DNA from: Bacteroidota bacterium
GTDB lineage: Bacteria; Bacteroidota; Ignavibacteria; Kapaibacteriales; UBA2268
Assembly (NCBI GenBank): GCA_004322215.1
Contig: SCSM01000013.1
Span: forward strand, 62,001-126,000
DNA: 64,000 nucleotides
Direction of reading: 5' to 3'
The notes under the pieces are model-generated. The model was not told the origin of the DNA, did not search any database, and saw only the letters and a list, made by a program, of their open reading frames with translations. Shown here piece by piece: positions 51,982-62,180 of the stretch. Each line of letters starts with the position of its first letter. Position 1 is the stretch's first letter. The position numbers and the translations under genes were made by a program.

Positions 51982-53022
51982 TTATTGGTTTATTCCGTAT
52001 TGTTTAATCAGTGCATCAGCAGTACGGTTATCACCTTTTCTTTTATAAATGTTTATCAAACCGGAGACCGCAATTTTGTTACCGGGTTTGACATCAAGTG
52101 CTTTTTGATAAGATTTTTGTGCATCATCCAATTTGTTTTCCAGGGAATATACATAACCAAGGTTGATTAATGCATCTGAATTGTTAGGAGCAAGAGCTAC
52201 GGCTCTTTGGTACATTAATATTGACTGGTCAAGTTTATTTGCTTTCAGCAGATTATTACCTTTTATAAAACAAATAGAGCCGAGATTGGCAGAAGCAGAC
52301 TGGTGCTGAGGTGATTCAGAGAGGACTTTGTTGTAATAAAATTCGGCGCTATCGAGCATTGCCTGCCTGTGGAAGATGATTCCTATTTGATTATCTAAAT
52401 CAGGATGATGGAGATTATTTGCAAATGCCTCATCAATTGTTTTCCTGGCTTCAATATATTGAGCAAGCTGGAGCTGTTGATTCGATTTATTCAAATAACA
52501 AATAAGTAATTGCCTTTTTGCATCACCTTCGATTGGATTAATTGTACCACCAGCACCGAGCCGCATAGATTCTTTATGTTCGGCGATTGCAGAGTCCCAT
52601 TGCCCCGATACCTCATAGTATATTCCAAGCAGCAGGTGAACTTTTGAATGATAAGGATATTCCTTTACAAGTTCCCGAAGTCTGTCTCCACCCTGATTCA
52701 TTAAATCTTTCTTTAATAGCGGGTCATTAACTTTCATCGAGGAGTCAACGAGGAAATAACCTTCGTACCAGGGGTCAACGGATTTTACTTCCGGTTCTTT
52801 CCAAACGAGGAGAAAGAATATAACAAAAATGAGAAAAAGCAGTGATGAACGGAATTTCGGATTTCGGATATTCCATTCGAATTTTATTCCGGAATGAACA
52901 AAATCATGTTTTGGCTTTTGTTCAGTACCGGTCTTCTGCACCGGTTTTGACTGATGCTGACTTGATTTATCTAAATTCTGTTTTATTTTCTTCTGAAAAC
53001 CTTTATCCTTATCTTTTTTCAT
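51982..53022 (-). CDS. Membrane-anchored TPR-repeat protein
   Basis: One TM; repeats such as DALINLGYVYSLENKLDDAQKSYQKALDVKPGNKIAV. Confidence 0.85.
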   Translation of the reverse strand: MKKDKDKGFQKKIKQNLDKSSQHQSKPVQKTGTEQKPKHDFVHSGIKFEWNIRNPKFRSSLLFLIFVIFFLLVWKEPEVKSVDPWYEGYFLVDSSMKVNDPLLKKDLMNQGGDRLRELVKEYPYHSKVHLLLGIYYEVSGQWDSAIAEHKESMRLGAGGTINPIEGDAKRQLLICYLNKSNQQLQLAQYIEARKTIDEAFANNLHHPDLDNQIGIIFHRQAMLDSAEFYYNKVLSESPQHQSASANLGSICFIKGNNLLKANKLDQSILMYQRAVALAPNNSDALINLGYVYSLENKLDDAQKSYQKALDVKPGNKIAVSGLINIYKRKGDNRTADALIKQYGINQ

Positions 53023-53111
53023 TAATTTAAAATAAAAAGTCTATTGTATCTGTGTTAGTAAGCAAAAATATGTATTTTGTTAGAAATTAATATAAATATT
53101 TCGGAAATGTT

Positions 53112-53741
53112 ATGATTAAAATAAGTTCAATCTATTTATTTATTATTTTAGTTTCCATAATTTTATCTCCAATTAACTCATTTTCTATGATAAAAGATAC
53201 AACGGTTATTATTGACTCGCAAATTACATTTGAAGAGGCAATCAAAGGAACGAAAGCACCTCAGAATGTTATTGCAAATCTTGTTTTTCTTGATGTTAAA
53301 TATTACTCGACAGATAGTAAATTACACAAGGGGCAATTAATCATTCATAAGGATGTTAAACAGGATATAGAGGAAGTTTTTAAATTGATACTTCAAAATA
53401 AATTTCCAATAGCAAAGGTAATTCCCATAGTAAAGTATGATTGGTCGGATAATGCTTCGATGGAAGACAATAATACATCTGCTTTCAATTACCGGAATAT
53501 TGCCGGTACTGAACGGCTTTCGAACCATTCATTCGGAAAAGCGATCGATATAAATCCATTTTTCAATCCTGTCGTCCACAAGGACGGAACACACACCCCG
53601 GAGAAAGCAAAATATGACACGACAAAACCCGGAACATTTTCAGCAGAGAATTTTATTGTGAAAGAATTTCTGAAACGCGGCTGGCGCTGGGGAGGAACAT
53701 TCAGTTCTTATGCTGATAATCATCATTTTGATAAACCGTGA
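53112..53741 (+). CDS. M15-family peptidase (D-Ala-D-Ala carboxypeptidase-like)
   Basis: SAFNYRNIAGTERLSNHSFGKAIDINPFFNPV; GWRWGGTFSSYADNHHFDKP. Confidence 0.85.
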   Translation: MIKISSIYLFIILVSIILSPINSFSMIKDTTVIIDSQITFEEAIKGTKAPQNVIANLVFLDVKYYSTDSKLHKGQLIIHKDVKQDIEEVFKLILQNKFPIAKVIPIVKYDWSDNASMEDNNTSAFNYRNIAGTERLSNHSFGKAIDINPFFNPVVHKDGTHTPEKAKYDTTKPGTFSAENFIVKEFLKRGWRWGGTFSSYADNHHFDKP

Positions 53742-53745
53742 AGAA

Positions 53746-54096
53746 TTATTTGATTTTCTCTCTTTCCTTTTTTGATAAAGAATTAAACACTAAATTGTAA
53801 GAATGGTCAATCATTTCATTTATTGCTTTATCAGAAATTCCCGAATCCGGCTCGACTGTGTTCCAGTGTTTTTTGTTCATGTGCCAGCCGGGAGTGACAC
53901 ACTCGTATTTTTCTCTCAGTTCGATTGCAAGTTCCGGGTCGCATTTTAGATTGAACCGGAATGGAATTGTTTCCATATCGGTCAGTGCAAATATTCTTCC
54001 ACCCACACGGAACACAAGTGTTGTTTCATCAAAAGGAGTATCTTCAGTTACTCCTTTTTTACTCAGGCAATATTTTCTGAATGATTCGAGATTCAT
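53746..54096 (-). CDS. MmcQ/YjbR family protein
   Basis: LESFRKYCLSKKGVTEDTPFDETTLVFRVGGRIFALTDME...ECVTPGWHMNKKHWNTV. Confidence 0.9.
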   Translation of the reverse strand: MNLESFRKYCLSKKGVTEDTPFDETTLVFRVGGRIFALTDMETIPFRFNLKCDPELAIELREKYECVTPGWHMNKKHWNTVEPDSGISDKAINEMIDHSYNLVFNSLSKKEREKIK

Positions 54097-54122
54097 AATT
54101 TCAAAGATAATTATAATAAAAA

Positions 54123-54236
54123 TTACTCACAATTCTGCTCGTAATACAATTTCATTGAGTTCAATTCTAATTCTCTTAAATAACCGGTATCTTCGTATCT
54201 GAGATAGTTAATACATCCCCCTCGTCAAGCTGGATT
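54123..54236 (-). pseudogene. Duplicated 3' end of a metallophosphoesterase gene
   Basis: Minus-strand ...GCINYLRYEDTGYLRELELNSMKLYYEQNCE* parallels GCVYYGRHPGVGFLCALELNSIKLYYEQNCE* of 54894-55577. Confidence 0.82.
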
Positions 54237-54605
54237 TTACATGCTTAAAGGAAGAATTCTAATTCTTGTTTTATTATCATCTATTACAGCAATAGCACCT
54301 TCTTTAAAATATTTTTCATAATTTTTAAGTGCTGATAAAATTGTGTTTCCGTTATCTTCGGGATTTATTTTTTGTGTTCTGATTTGAATAACGCTTGGTG
54401 AATTGTCTTGAGTATTTAAGAGGATAGTCCCAAAATCAAGGTCATGTGTAAATATTATATAATTATTTTTTCTTGCCCATGAAAAAATCACATCATCACT
54501 TGCATTTAACTCACCGACTGATGACCAATGTATTGCTTCTATACAATTATCATTAAAAAAATTTACCCGACGGGGTGATAAATTCATATCAAGTAGAATC
54601 TTCAT
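54237..54605 (-). CDS. DUF5615-family PIN-like putative toxin
   Basis: MKILLDMNLSPRRVNFFNDNCIEAIHWSSVGELNASDDVIFSWARKNNYIIFTHDLDFGTIL. Confidence 0.88.
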   Translation of the reverse strand: MKILLDMNLSPRRVNFFNDNCIEAIHWSSVGELNASDDVIFSWARKNNYIIFTHDLDFGTILLNTQDNSPSVIQIRTQKINPEDNGNTILSALKNYEKYFKEGAIAVIDDNKTRIRILPLSM

Positions 54606-54832
54606 GCAGGTTCTAATTCGACTTCAATTTCAGATGTTCTCCAGGCGGCATATTCAAGTGCTTCAATAATATCTCCATTATTCAAGTATGGATAATCCTT
54701 GAGTATGTTTTCAAAAGAAGCACCGGATGCAATTAATCCAACAATTGTACCAACTGTTACCCTTGCCCCTTTAATGCAGGGTTTCCCCCCCATTATTGAC
54801 GGATTTAGTTCTATTCTTGAAAATGTTTTCAT
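54602..54832 (-). CDS. DUF433-family putative antitoxin
   Basis: RIELNPSIMGGKPCIKGARVTVGTIVGLIASGASFENILKDYPYLNNGDIIEALEYAAW. Confidence 0.9.
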   Translation of the reverse strand: MKTFSRIELNPSIMGGKPCIKGARVTVGTIVGLIASGASFENILKDYPYLNNGDIIEALEYAAWRTSEIEVELEPA

Positions 54833-54893
54833 TATTTTTAATTTTTAATAATACAAATTTAATAACTATTTAGATCCATTTTTATTTTATTGT

Positions 54894-55577
54894 TTATTCA
54901 CAATTCTGTTCATAATACAATTTAATTGAGTTCAATTCTAAAGCACAGAGGAAGCCGACACCGGGATGTCTTCCATAATAAACACAACCACCATCGAGCT
55001 GAATTTTATTTAATTTCAGGCTGAACTGAATTTGTTCCAAAGTGTGAGGCGTATGACCGCAAACGAGCCGTCTTCCATTTGTTTTTTTCATATCTACAAA
55101 ATCATCACGTGTCCATAGCATTGAGAATTCTTCATCAAAAGGATTTGGCTCGTCAAAATTCATTCCTGCATGGCAGATAATGAAATCATCGAGTTCTATA
55201 TAGTAAGGGAGATTAAGAAAAAATTCAAGATATTTATTTTCGAGTTCAAGTATATCACTGATACCAAAACTCCTGAACGTTGCATCGGAGCCATTACGCT
55301 TCCAATCTTTAATATCCATTCCATAATAATGATTGATTAGTAAAGATTCGTGGTTACCCATCACAGGATTTATCGAATAACCTTCGATTTTAAGTTTCAA
55401 TAACAAATCAATTACTTCTTTACTTCGAGGACCACGGTCAATAAAATCCCCGACAAAAAATAATTTATCTTCCTTAGTAATTTTCAGATTATCAAATAAC
55501 AATTTATGAAAAGTCTTGTGACAACCATGAACATCACCGATAACAATACGTCTCTTATATTTATCCCCATCTGTCAA
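54894..55577 (-). CDS. Calcineurin-like metallophosphoesterase (serine/threonine phosphatase type)
   Basis: IVIGDVHGCHKTFHKLL, FVGDFIDRGPRSKEVIDLL, VMGNHESLL, VCGHTPH. Confidence 0.92.
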   Translation of the reverse strand: MTDGDKYKRRIVIGDVHGCHKTFHKLLFDNLKITKEDKLFFVGDFIDRGPRSKEVIDLLLKLKIEGYSINPVMGNHESLLINHYYGMDIKDWKRNGSDATFRSFGISDILELENKYLEFFLNLPYYIELDDFIICHAGMNFDEPNPFDEEFSMLWTRDDFVDMKKTNGRRLVCGHTPHTLEQIQFSLKLNKIQLDGGCVYYGRHPGVGFLCALELNSIKLYYEQNCE

Positions 55578-56953
55578 AGCAATGAACCTCTCAATACAAG
55601 CATTGCAACAGAAAAATATATTATTAAGCCGGTAACATCAACGAGTGTGGCAACAAATGGAGCCGATGAAGTCGCCGGATCAAACCCCAGTTTTTTTATA
55701 ATCAACGGGAGCATGGAACCCATCAGAGTCCCCCATGCAACAACTCCAATGATTGATACAGCTATTGTCGCTGCTATTAAAAGCCAGTGTATGCCAAATG
55801 AACCAGTAATCATTTGTGCAGCAGACACTCTAATGAAACCTATCATTCCCAATATTATTCCCAGTAATAATCCGGTTATGATTTCTTTCCTGAAAACCTT
55901 AAACCAATCCTTAATGGAAATTTCTCTCAATGCCAATGCACGAATGACAAGAGTTGATGCCTGGGAACCGGAATTTCCGCCGCTCGATATGATTAATGGG
56001 ATGAATACAGCCAATATTACTGCCTTGCTTAACTCACTTTCAAAAAACTGCATAGCTGTCGTTGTCAGCATTTCACTCAAAAACAAAATACTGAGCCAAG
56101 ACACCCGCTTTTTCACCATTTCGAATAGTGAAGTGGTATGGTACGGTTCTTCTAAAGTCCTGACAGCAGCACCTTTGTGAATGTCCTCTGTGGCTTCTTC
56201 TTCAGCAACATCGAGTATATCGTCACTGGTTACTATGCCAATCAGGATACCAGAACTATCAGTAACAGGGAGGGTATTCCTGTCGTACTTTTTGAAATCA
56301 TGTAGTGCTGTTTCCTGGTCGTCGTTTACATTTAAATAAATGAAATTTTCATCCATCAGGTCTTTAATAATTGCATCCGGCTGAGCCAGAAGTATATCAA
56401 TAATTTTAATATCGTCTAAAAGTTTACCTTTTTCGTCAATTACATAAATCATTTCGAGCGTTTCACTCTTTTTCCCGTTTTCCCGGATGAATTTAAACAC
56501 TTCATTAATAGTCCATTGCTCACGAATGCTAATATATTCGGGCGTCATCAACCTTCCGACACTGTTTTCGGGATAACCGAGTAATTTTTGAGCAACAACT
56601 CTTTCTTCATGCGATAGATTCATAATCAATTGTTTTGCAGCTTGAGCGGGAATTTCTTCAAACAAAGAAGTACGGTCATCGGGGTCCATCTCATTTAAAA
56701 TTTCAGTTATTTCGGAATGGCCTATTGTTTTAATCAAATCAAGTTGGAGGTCAATGTCCAAATATTCGAATACGTCAGTGGCATATTCTTTGGGTAAAAT
56801 TCTGAAAATCAGAACTTTCTCGTTTTTGCCGAGTAATTTGATGAAATCCGCAACATCTGCGGGATTCCAATCCATCAGAACTTCTTTTATAGTTGCGAAA
56901 TCTCTTTTGTCGAGCAATTCCTTGATTTCGGGTAACAGAATTTGTATTATCAT
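55574..56953 (-). CDS. mgtE: Magnesium transporter MgtE
   Basis: N-domain MDPDDRTSLFEEIPAQAAKQLI, CBS pair, C-terminal TM domain with SSGGNSGSQASTLVIRALA. Confidence 0.95.
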   Translation of the reverse strand: MIIQILLPEIKELLDKRDFATIKEVLMDWNPADVADFIKLLGKNEKVLIFRILPKEYATDVFEYLDIDLQLDLIKTIGHSEITEILNEMDPDDRTSLFEEIPAQAAKQLIMNLSHEERVVAQKLLGYPENSVGRLMTPEYISIREQWTINEVFKFIRENGKKSETLEMIYVIDEKGKLLDDIKIIDILLAQPDAIIKDLMDENFIYLNVNDDQETALHDFKKYDRNTLPVTDSSGILIGIVTSDDILDVAEEEATEDIHKGAAVRTLEEPYHTTSLFEMVKKRVSWLSILFLSEMLTTTAMQFFESELSKAVILAVFIPLIISSGGNSGSQASTLVIRALALREISIKDWFKVFRKEIITGLLLGIILGMIGFIRVSAAQMITGSFGIHWLLIAATIAVSIIGVVAWGTLMGSMLPLIIKKLGFDPATSSAPFVATLVDVTGLIIYFSVAMLVLRGSLL

Positions 56954-57039
56954 ATATGTTTATCCCTATTTATTTCATTTACGATAAATGATTTTTTTTC
57001 ACTCCTCATTTTCAAAATTACATATTAATTTCATTTTAG

Positions 57040-57049
57040 TAAATTTGTA
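57040..57049 (+). promoter_or_regulatory. Bacteroidota-type -7 element TAAATTTGTA
   Basis: Read directly; upstream of ATG 57095. Confidence 0.5.
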
Positions 57050-57094
57050 GTTTTTATCTGAATAGTGGGGAATAATTTTAAAACGGTATTTAGT

Positions 57095-58189
57095 ATGTAT
57101 GAGAATGCAAAAGTGAAATTAATAATATTTCTTGCGGTAATATTCTTTTTAATTTCAATTAATAATTCTTATTCTGACGAAAAATATTATTATACAGGAA
57201 AGGATTATGGCAATGAATACATGTACAATCCGCTCTACGTTATACTCAACGGTAGTTATGACATTATTCAGCTTGACTGCAACAGCAGGAAGATATTTGA
57301 ACAACCATACGGTTCGGGCAATTACAATGTAACAAGGAATATCTTCAATCCGTTTGTGTCAATTAAAACTTATGGCTGGTGGAATTTTCTATCGAATGAG
57401 ATTTTTCCTCTTTCTTTCAAAAAGGAAGGTATGCAGTGGTGGCCAAATTATTCACTTCATATAGTCGGCGGGGGAATGACGTTTGCGTCGCTTGAAGAGT
57501 GGTATGAATATAATAACATTCCTGAACCGTATATTTTTGCTGCAGCAACAACCATGTTCTATCATTACTGGAACGAGGTTGTTGAAATGGAAGACTACAG
57601 GGGGTTAACTGTTGACCCGGTATCTGATATATGGGTATTCGATATAGCAGGAATCCTATTATTCAGTTTTGACGGAATAAAGGAATTTTTTCGGGATGAA
57701 CTTCATCTCAGGGATTGGTCGCTTCAGCCATCTTTGACTGTACCCTCATGGGAACTTCAGAACAACGGGCAATATTTTTCAATTAAATATGATTTGCCAT
57801 TTTATAATAAAATGGCATTGTTCGGATATATGGGCATGAGCGGGCTTGGTGGATTATCCTATAAATTAAACGGTGAAGATGCTATTTCTTTAGGATTAGG
57901 AACCCGACCGGCAACAAGATATATCATTGATTCTTCTGCGACAGCAAGACAATATACTTTGAATCTGACATGGAATGCCGGATTGTTTTATGACAGGAAT
58001 GGTTCTCTTATGGCTTCCATAGCTTTCAGCGGGCAGGAAAAGAATTTGTGTAATATCAACATTTATCCCGGTTCTATAGATATGGGTAATATTAAACTTG
58101 GCTTCTGGACTGTCATACCAAGAAAAGGAGATTATTATTTCGGATTATCTGCAAGATATATTCCCGGTATCGGAGTTGTAATCAAATAA
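57095..58189 (+). CDS. Hypothetical exported protein
   Basis: MYENAKVKLIIFLAVIFFLISINNSYS signal-like; C-terminal beta-rich half; no family recognised. Confidence 0.65.
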   Translation: MYENAKVKLIIFLAVIFFLISINNSYSDEKYYYTGKDYGNEYMYNPLYVILNGSYDIIQLDCNSRKIFEQPYGSGNYNVTRNIFNPFVSIKTYGWWNFLSNEIFPLSFKKEGMQWWPNYSLHIVGGGMTFASLEEWYEYNNIPEPYIFAAATTMFYHYWNEVVEMEDYRGLTVDPVSDIWVFDIAGILLFSFDGIKEFFRDELHLRDWSLQPSLTVPSWELQNNGQYFSIKYDLPFYNKMALFGYMGMSGLGGLSYKLNGEDAISLGLGTRPATRYIIDSSATARQYTLNLTWNAGLFYDRNGSLMASIAFSGQEKNLCNINIYPGSIDMGNIKLGFWTVIPRKGDYYFGLSARYIPGIGVVIK

Positions 58190-58254
58190 ATCCACCAAAA
58201 CAAACATTATACAATATCGTTTTTACACTTGTTAATTTTACAGAATAAAAAAAG

Positions 58255-61200
58255 ATGGCACATAATACGAAACCAGTATTTTACAGTGAATCAACAAAGA
58301 GATGGAAAAGGTTTTTATTTATTATAAGAATAATTTTTGCATTATTTGTCATTGCGGTTTTTGCTGTCGGATTTGAGATTTTCAGCGATTCACCAGATTT
58401 ACTCCCAAAACTTCGCGATAGGAACCAGGAACTAAAAAAGGTGCTGAATCCCGAGAAAGTTAATATTATTAAGACAAAAGCAAATACAGTCTATAAAAAT
58501 TTAAGGTCCCAATTAAAAAATGTTCCCGATTTCAATTACCTTAGAAAATTCAGATTGACACCTGCTAATGTAAAACCGGCACTTTCAAGAATTCGGGCAG
58601 GATTTTATGTGAATTGGGATTTACAGTCATATTATTCCCTGCGAGATAATATTTCAAAACTAAACATGGTTTTTTGTGAGTGGCTCTTTGTTCCTGATAC
58701 AGGCAATACGGTTGTTGCAGATATTGATTACAGGGCATTATCAGTTCTGAAAAAAGGAAATGCCGCAATAGTTCCGATGCTCACAAATTTTTTCAAAGGA
58801 GATTGGAACGGTGATAATGTCCACCGGATAATCAGCTCAAAAGAAGCAAGGAGTAAATTTATAGAAAGCATTCTAAATATTCTCAGAAAATATGGCTTCA
58901 ACGGGATTAACATTGACTTTGAAGAATTAAATGAAAAGTATAATGAAAATCTTACCGATTTTGTCAGAGAGTTGTATAAAATCCTTCATTCAAACGGATA
59001 TTTGGTTACCCAGGACATCTCACCATTCAATTCCGATTATAACATATCCGAATTGAAAAACTATCTTGATTATATAGTCATAATGGCTTACGACAATCAC
59101 TATGCAGACAGCGAACCGGGTCCGGTAGCACCTGTGAAATGGGTTGAACAGGCAATTACATCATTTATGAAAAAAGTTGCTCCTGAAAAACTGATTTTGG
59201 GACTTGCCGCTTACGGTTATGACTGGCAGCAGGGATATGAAGGCAACGAAGTATCGTACCAGGAGGCAATGGTAACTGCAAAGGAATCTGAAGGAAAAAT
59301 TGATTTCAACGATGACAATTATAATCTGAGCTATACTTATTATGATGACAACGACAATCCGCACGAGGTGTGGTTCACCGATGCAGGTACATGCTTTAAC
59401 CTTATGAGGACTGCCTCTGATTTCGGAACCTCTGGAGTTGCTGTCTGGCGACTCGGCTCTGAGGATTCACGCATCTGGAAATTTTATACTCGTGATTTTT
59501 CCGGGGAATCTTTTACTACTCAACCGTTTAATCCTAAAAGACTATACGTTTCGCCACCGACCAAGGACCTCGATTACCAGGGAGAAGGTGAAATTATTGA
59601 TATTATTTCAACACCTGATTCCGGTTACATTCAAGTTGATTACGATAATAATGATAATCTTGTTTCGGAAGAGAAATACATAAAATTTCCGCAGACTTAT
59701 GTAATAAAAAAATTCGGAAAGGCACCCGGTAAGATTGTTCTTACTTTCGATGACGGACCTAGCGATAAATACACACCACAGATATTGGATATTCTGAGAC
59801 GCGAAAAAGTTCCTGCAACATTTTTCATTGTCGGATTAAATGCAGAAAATAATTTAAGTGTACTGAGAAAGATTAATGATTTGGGTTACGAAATAGGAAA
59901 TCACACTTTTTCTCACCCACGGTTAGCCGATGAAAGCCAGCCCATGGTTAATTTCGAATTGAGTGCCACGAGAAAACTCATCGAGAGTATCACCGGCAGG
60001 TCAACTATTTTGTTCCGTCCCCCGTTCAATGCCGATGCAGAGCCGGAGACTATGGACGAATTAATACCAATTATCGAAGCAAAAAAGATGCAATATTACA
60101 CGGTTGGCGAATCAATTGACCCACGAGACTGGGAAGAGAATATACCTGCCGATTCAATTTTCAACCGTATCGTTCGCGAGGAAAAATTAGGGAGCATTAT
60201 TCTTCTACATGATGCAGGTGGGGACAGAAGCGAAACAGTGAAAGCACTGCCGAGAATAATTCATTATTTTAAAGAAAAAGGTTATGGATTTACTACAATT
60301 GCAGGAATGCTCGGTTACAATCGCAATTTTGTCATGCCAACTGTTGAAGAAGGAAAAGAGAAATATTTTTCCGAATTTAACTGGTGGATTATCAACGCCA
60401 TTTTCTGGTTCGATAAAATTATATTCGGTTTGTTTTTTCTCGGAATACTCCTTGCAGTCGGAAGAACTTTATTTATTATTATACTTGCTTCTATTCAGAA
60501 AAGTAAAGACAGTAAATTTTCACCTGAACAGCTTGTTGGAAATCCTTTGGTGAGTATTGTTATCCCGGCTCATAATGAAGAAGTAACATCGGTCAAAACA
60601 ATACAAACTCTATTGCAATGTGATTACAAAAACATAGAAATCATATTTGTGGATGACGGTTCGAGCGATAACACATACCATAATGCAATAAGTGAATTCG
60701 GAAGTAATGAGAATGTTAAAATATATACAAAACCAAACGGAGGAAAGGCATCTGCCCTGAATTTCGGCATACATTATTCAAAAGGTAAGTATCTTATTTG
60801 CATTGATGCCGATACACAATTGAAGCAAAATGCAATCAGCAAAATCCTTAAATATTTTACTGGTGATAAAGTTGCTGCCGTAGCAGGAAATGTAAAAGTC
60901 GGGAACAAACATAATTTACTCACAAAATGGCAGTCAATAGAATACATCACAAGCCAGAATTTCGACCGACGTGCATTTGACGTATTGAATTGCATTACAG
61001 TTGTACCGGGTGCCATCGGTGCCTTCAGGAAATCGGCAGTTGACGAAGTTGGTGGTTTTAAAACAGACACGCTTGCCGAGGATTGCGACTTAACACTTCA
61101 GCTTTTGCAGGCGGGATATACAATCAGGAACTGCATGTCTTCGATTGCATACACAGAAGCACCTGAAACCTTCAAAATGTTTTTAAAGCAAAGATTCAGA

Positions 61201-61614
61201 TGGTCATTCGGCATTATGCAAAGCATCTGGAAACACAGGAAAGCAATGTTCAAGCCGCGTTATAAAAATTTCGGAATGTTCGCTTTGCCACACGCAATGC
61301 TGTTCCAGTTCATAATGCCTTTAATCGCACCGCTCGCTGATTTTGTAATGTTACTGTCAATTTATGAAGGATACTGGGTGCATACACTGCCTTATTACTT
61401 ATTGTTTGCTCTTATGGATGTCTTGTCCGCTATAATAGCTTTCCGTTTCGAAAAAGAAAAAATAAGGGACATCTGGCTCCTTCTGCCACAGCGATTCATA
61501 TACCGGCAGCTTATGTATTTAATCTTATACAGAACAGTCATAACTGCTATCCGGGGAACCCTCGTCGGCTGGGGTGTCCTCAAGCGCACAGGCAGAGTGG
61601 AATTAGCAAATTAA
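58255..61614 (+). CDS. Fusion: GH18-like domain + NodB polysaccharide deacetylase + GT2 processive glycosyltransferase
   Basis: GH18 GFNGINIDFEELN; CE4 KIVLTFDDGPSDKYTPQIL and HTFSH; GT2 PLVSIVIPAHNEE, VDDGSSDNT, EDCDLTLQLL, QRFRW. Confidence 0.93.
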   Translation: MAHNTKPVFYSESTKRWKRFLFIIRIIFALFVIAVFAVGFEIFSDSPDLLPKLRDRNQELKKVLNPEKVNIIKTKANTVYKNLRSQLKNVPDFNYLRKFRLTPANVKPALSRIRAGFYVNWDLQSYYSLRDNISKLNMVFCEWLFVPDTGNTVVADIDYRALSVLKKGNAAIVPMLTNFFKGDWNGDNVHRIISSKEARSKFIESILNILRKYGFNGINIDFEELNEKYNENLTDFVRELYKILHSNGYLVTQDISPFNSDYNISELKNYLDYIVIMAYDNHYADSEPGPVAPVKWVEQAITSFMKKVAPEKLILGLAAYGYDWQQGYEGNEVSYQEAMVTAKESEGKIDFNDDNYNLSYTYYDDNDNPHEVWFTDAGTCFNLMRTASDFGTSGVAVWRLGSEDSRIWKFYTRDFSGESFTTQPFNPKRLYVSPPTKDLDYQGEGEIIDIISTPDSGYIQVDYDNNDNLVSEEKYIKFPQTYVIKKFGKAPGKIVLTFDDGPSDKYTPQILDILRREKVPATFFIVGLNAENNLSVLRKINDLGYEIGNHTFSHPRLADESQPMVNFELSATRKLIESITGRSTILFRPPFNADAEPETMDELIPIIEAKKMQYYTVGESIDPRDWEENIPADSIFNRIVREEKLGSIILLHDAGGDRSETVKALPRIIHYFKEKGYGFTTIAGMLGYNRNFVMPTVEEGKEKYFSEFNWWIINAIFWFDKIIFGLFFLGILLAVGRTLFIIILASIQKSKDSKFSPEQLVGNPLVSIVIPAHNEEVTSVKTIQTLLQCDYKNIEIIFVDDGSSDNTYHNAISEFGSNENVKIYTKPNGGKASALNFGIHYSKGKYLICIDADTQLKQNAISKILKYFTGDKVAAVAGNVKVGNKHNLLTKWQSIEYITSQNFDRRAFDVLNCITVVPGAIGAFRKSAVDEVGGFKTDTLAEDCDLTLQLLQAGYTIRNCMSSIAYTEAPETFKMFLKQRFRWSFGIMQSIWKHRKAMFKPRYKNFGMFALPHAMLFQFIMPLIAPLADFVMLLSIYEGYWVHTLPYYLLFALMDVLSAIIAFRFEKEKIRDIWLLLPQRFIYRQLMYLILYRTVITAIRGTLVGWGVLKRTGRVELAN

Positions 61615-61634
61615 ATATTGATTGCAATTATCTC

Positions 61635-61650
61635 CCTTCCTCGAGGAAGG
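61635..61650. repeat. Perfect 16-bp palindrome CCTTCCTCGAGGAAGG
   Basis: Read directly; intergenic. Confidence 0.85.
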
Positions 61651-61759
61651 ATTAGGTTGTAGTGCAACGGAAATCCCGATACATCGGGGGTAGGTGTTAT
61701 TGCCCCCTTACTCAAATCACAAATCGTTAATCTTTATTCTAAAATCGCAATCATGCTTT

Positions 61760-61784
61760 GTCATCCCTGCGAAAGCAGGAATCC
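61760..61784. repeat. Dispersed-repeat-like TGTCATCCCTGCGAAAGCAGGAATC hairpin
   Basis: CCTGC(61766-61770)-GAAA-GCAGG(61775-61779); the wording is a common dispersed intergenic repeat. Confidence 0.65.
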
Positions 61785-62018
61785 ACAGCCACAAACCTCA
61801 TCAGTTTCATTCGTAATTCATAATTGATTTTGTGGGAAGGTTAGTGTAGGTGTAAAAAAAACTTGACTATCCCATTTACAATTTCCTATTTCCCTGCTTG
61901 CATTTTAAAGTATTTCTTCTTAAATTTATTGCATATATATAAAAAAATAAAATTGATAAGACAATTTGATTTACATGATTAATGATTTATCGTAACATCT
62001 TTTTTAATATATATATTG

Positions 62019-62028
62019 TAAATTTGTA
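62019..62028 (+). promoter_or_regulatory. Bacteroidota-type -7 element TAAATTTGTA
   Basis: Read directly; ~35 nt upstream of TTG 62062. Confidence 0.5.
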
Positions 62029-62180
62029 AGAATTCTTTCATCAATTATTAAAGGCACAAAATTGAACAAAATTATAAAAGAAATCTTTTTAGAAAAAAAA
62101 TCATTACTAAAATTCAAAATAAACTCCCAAAATTATTTCATATTGCTGAACTTGAAAGTTCTCGTGCAGGTAAAATCGGG

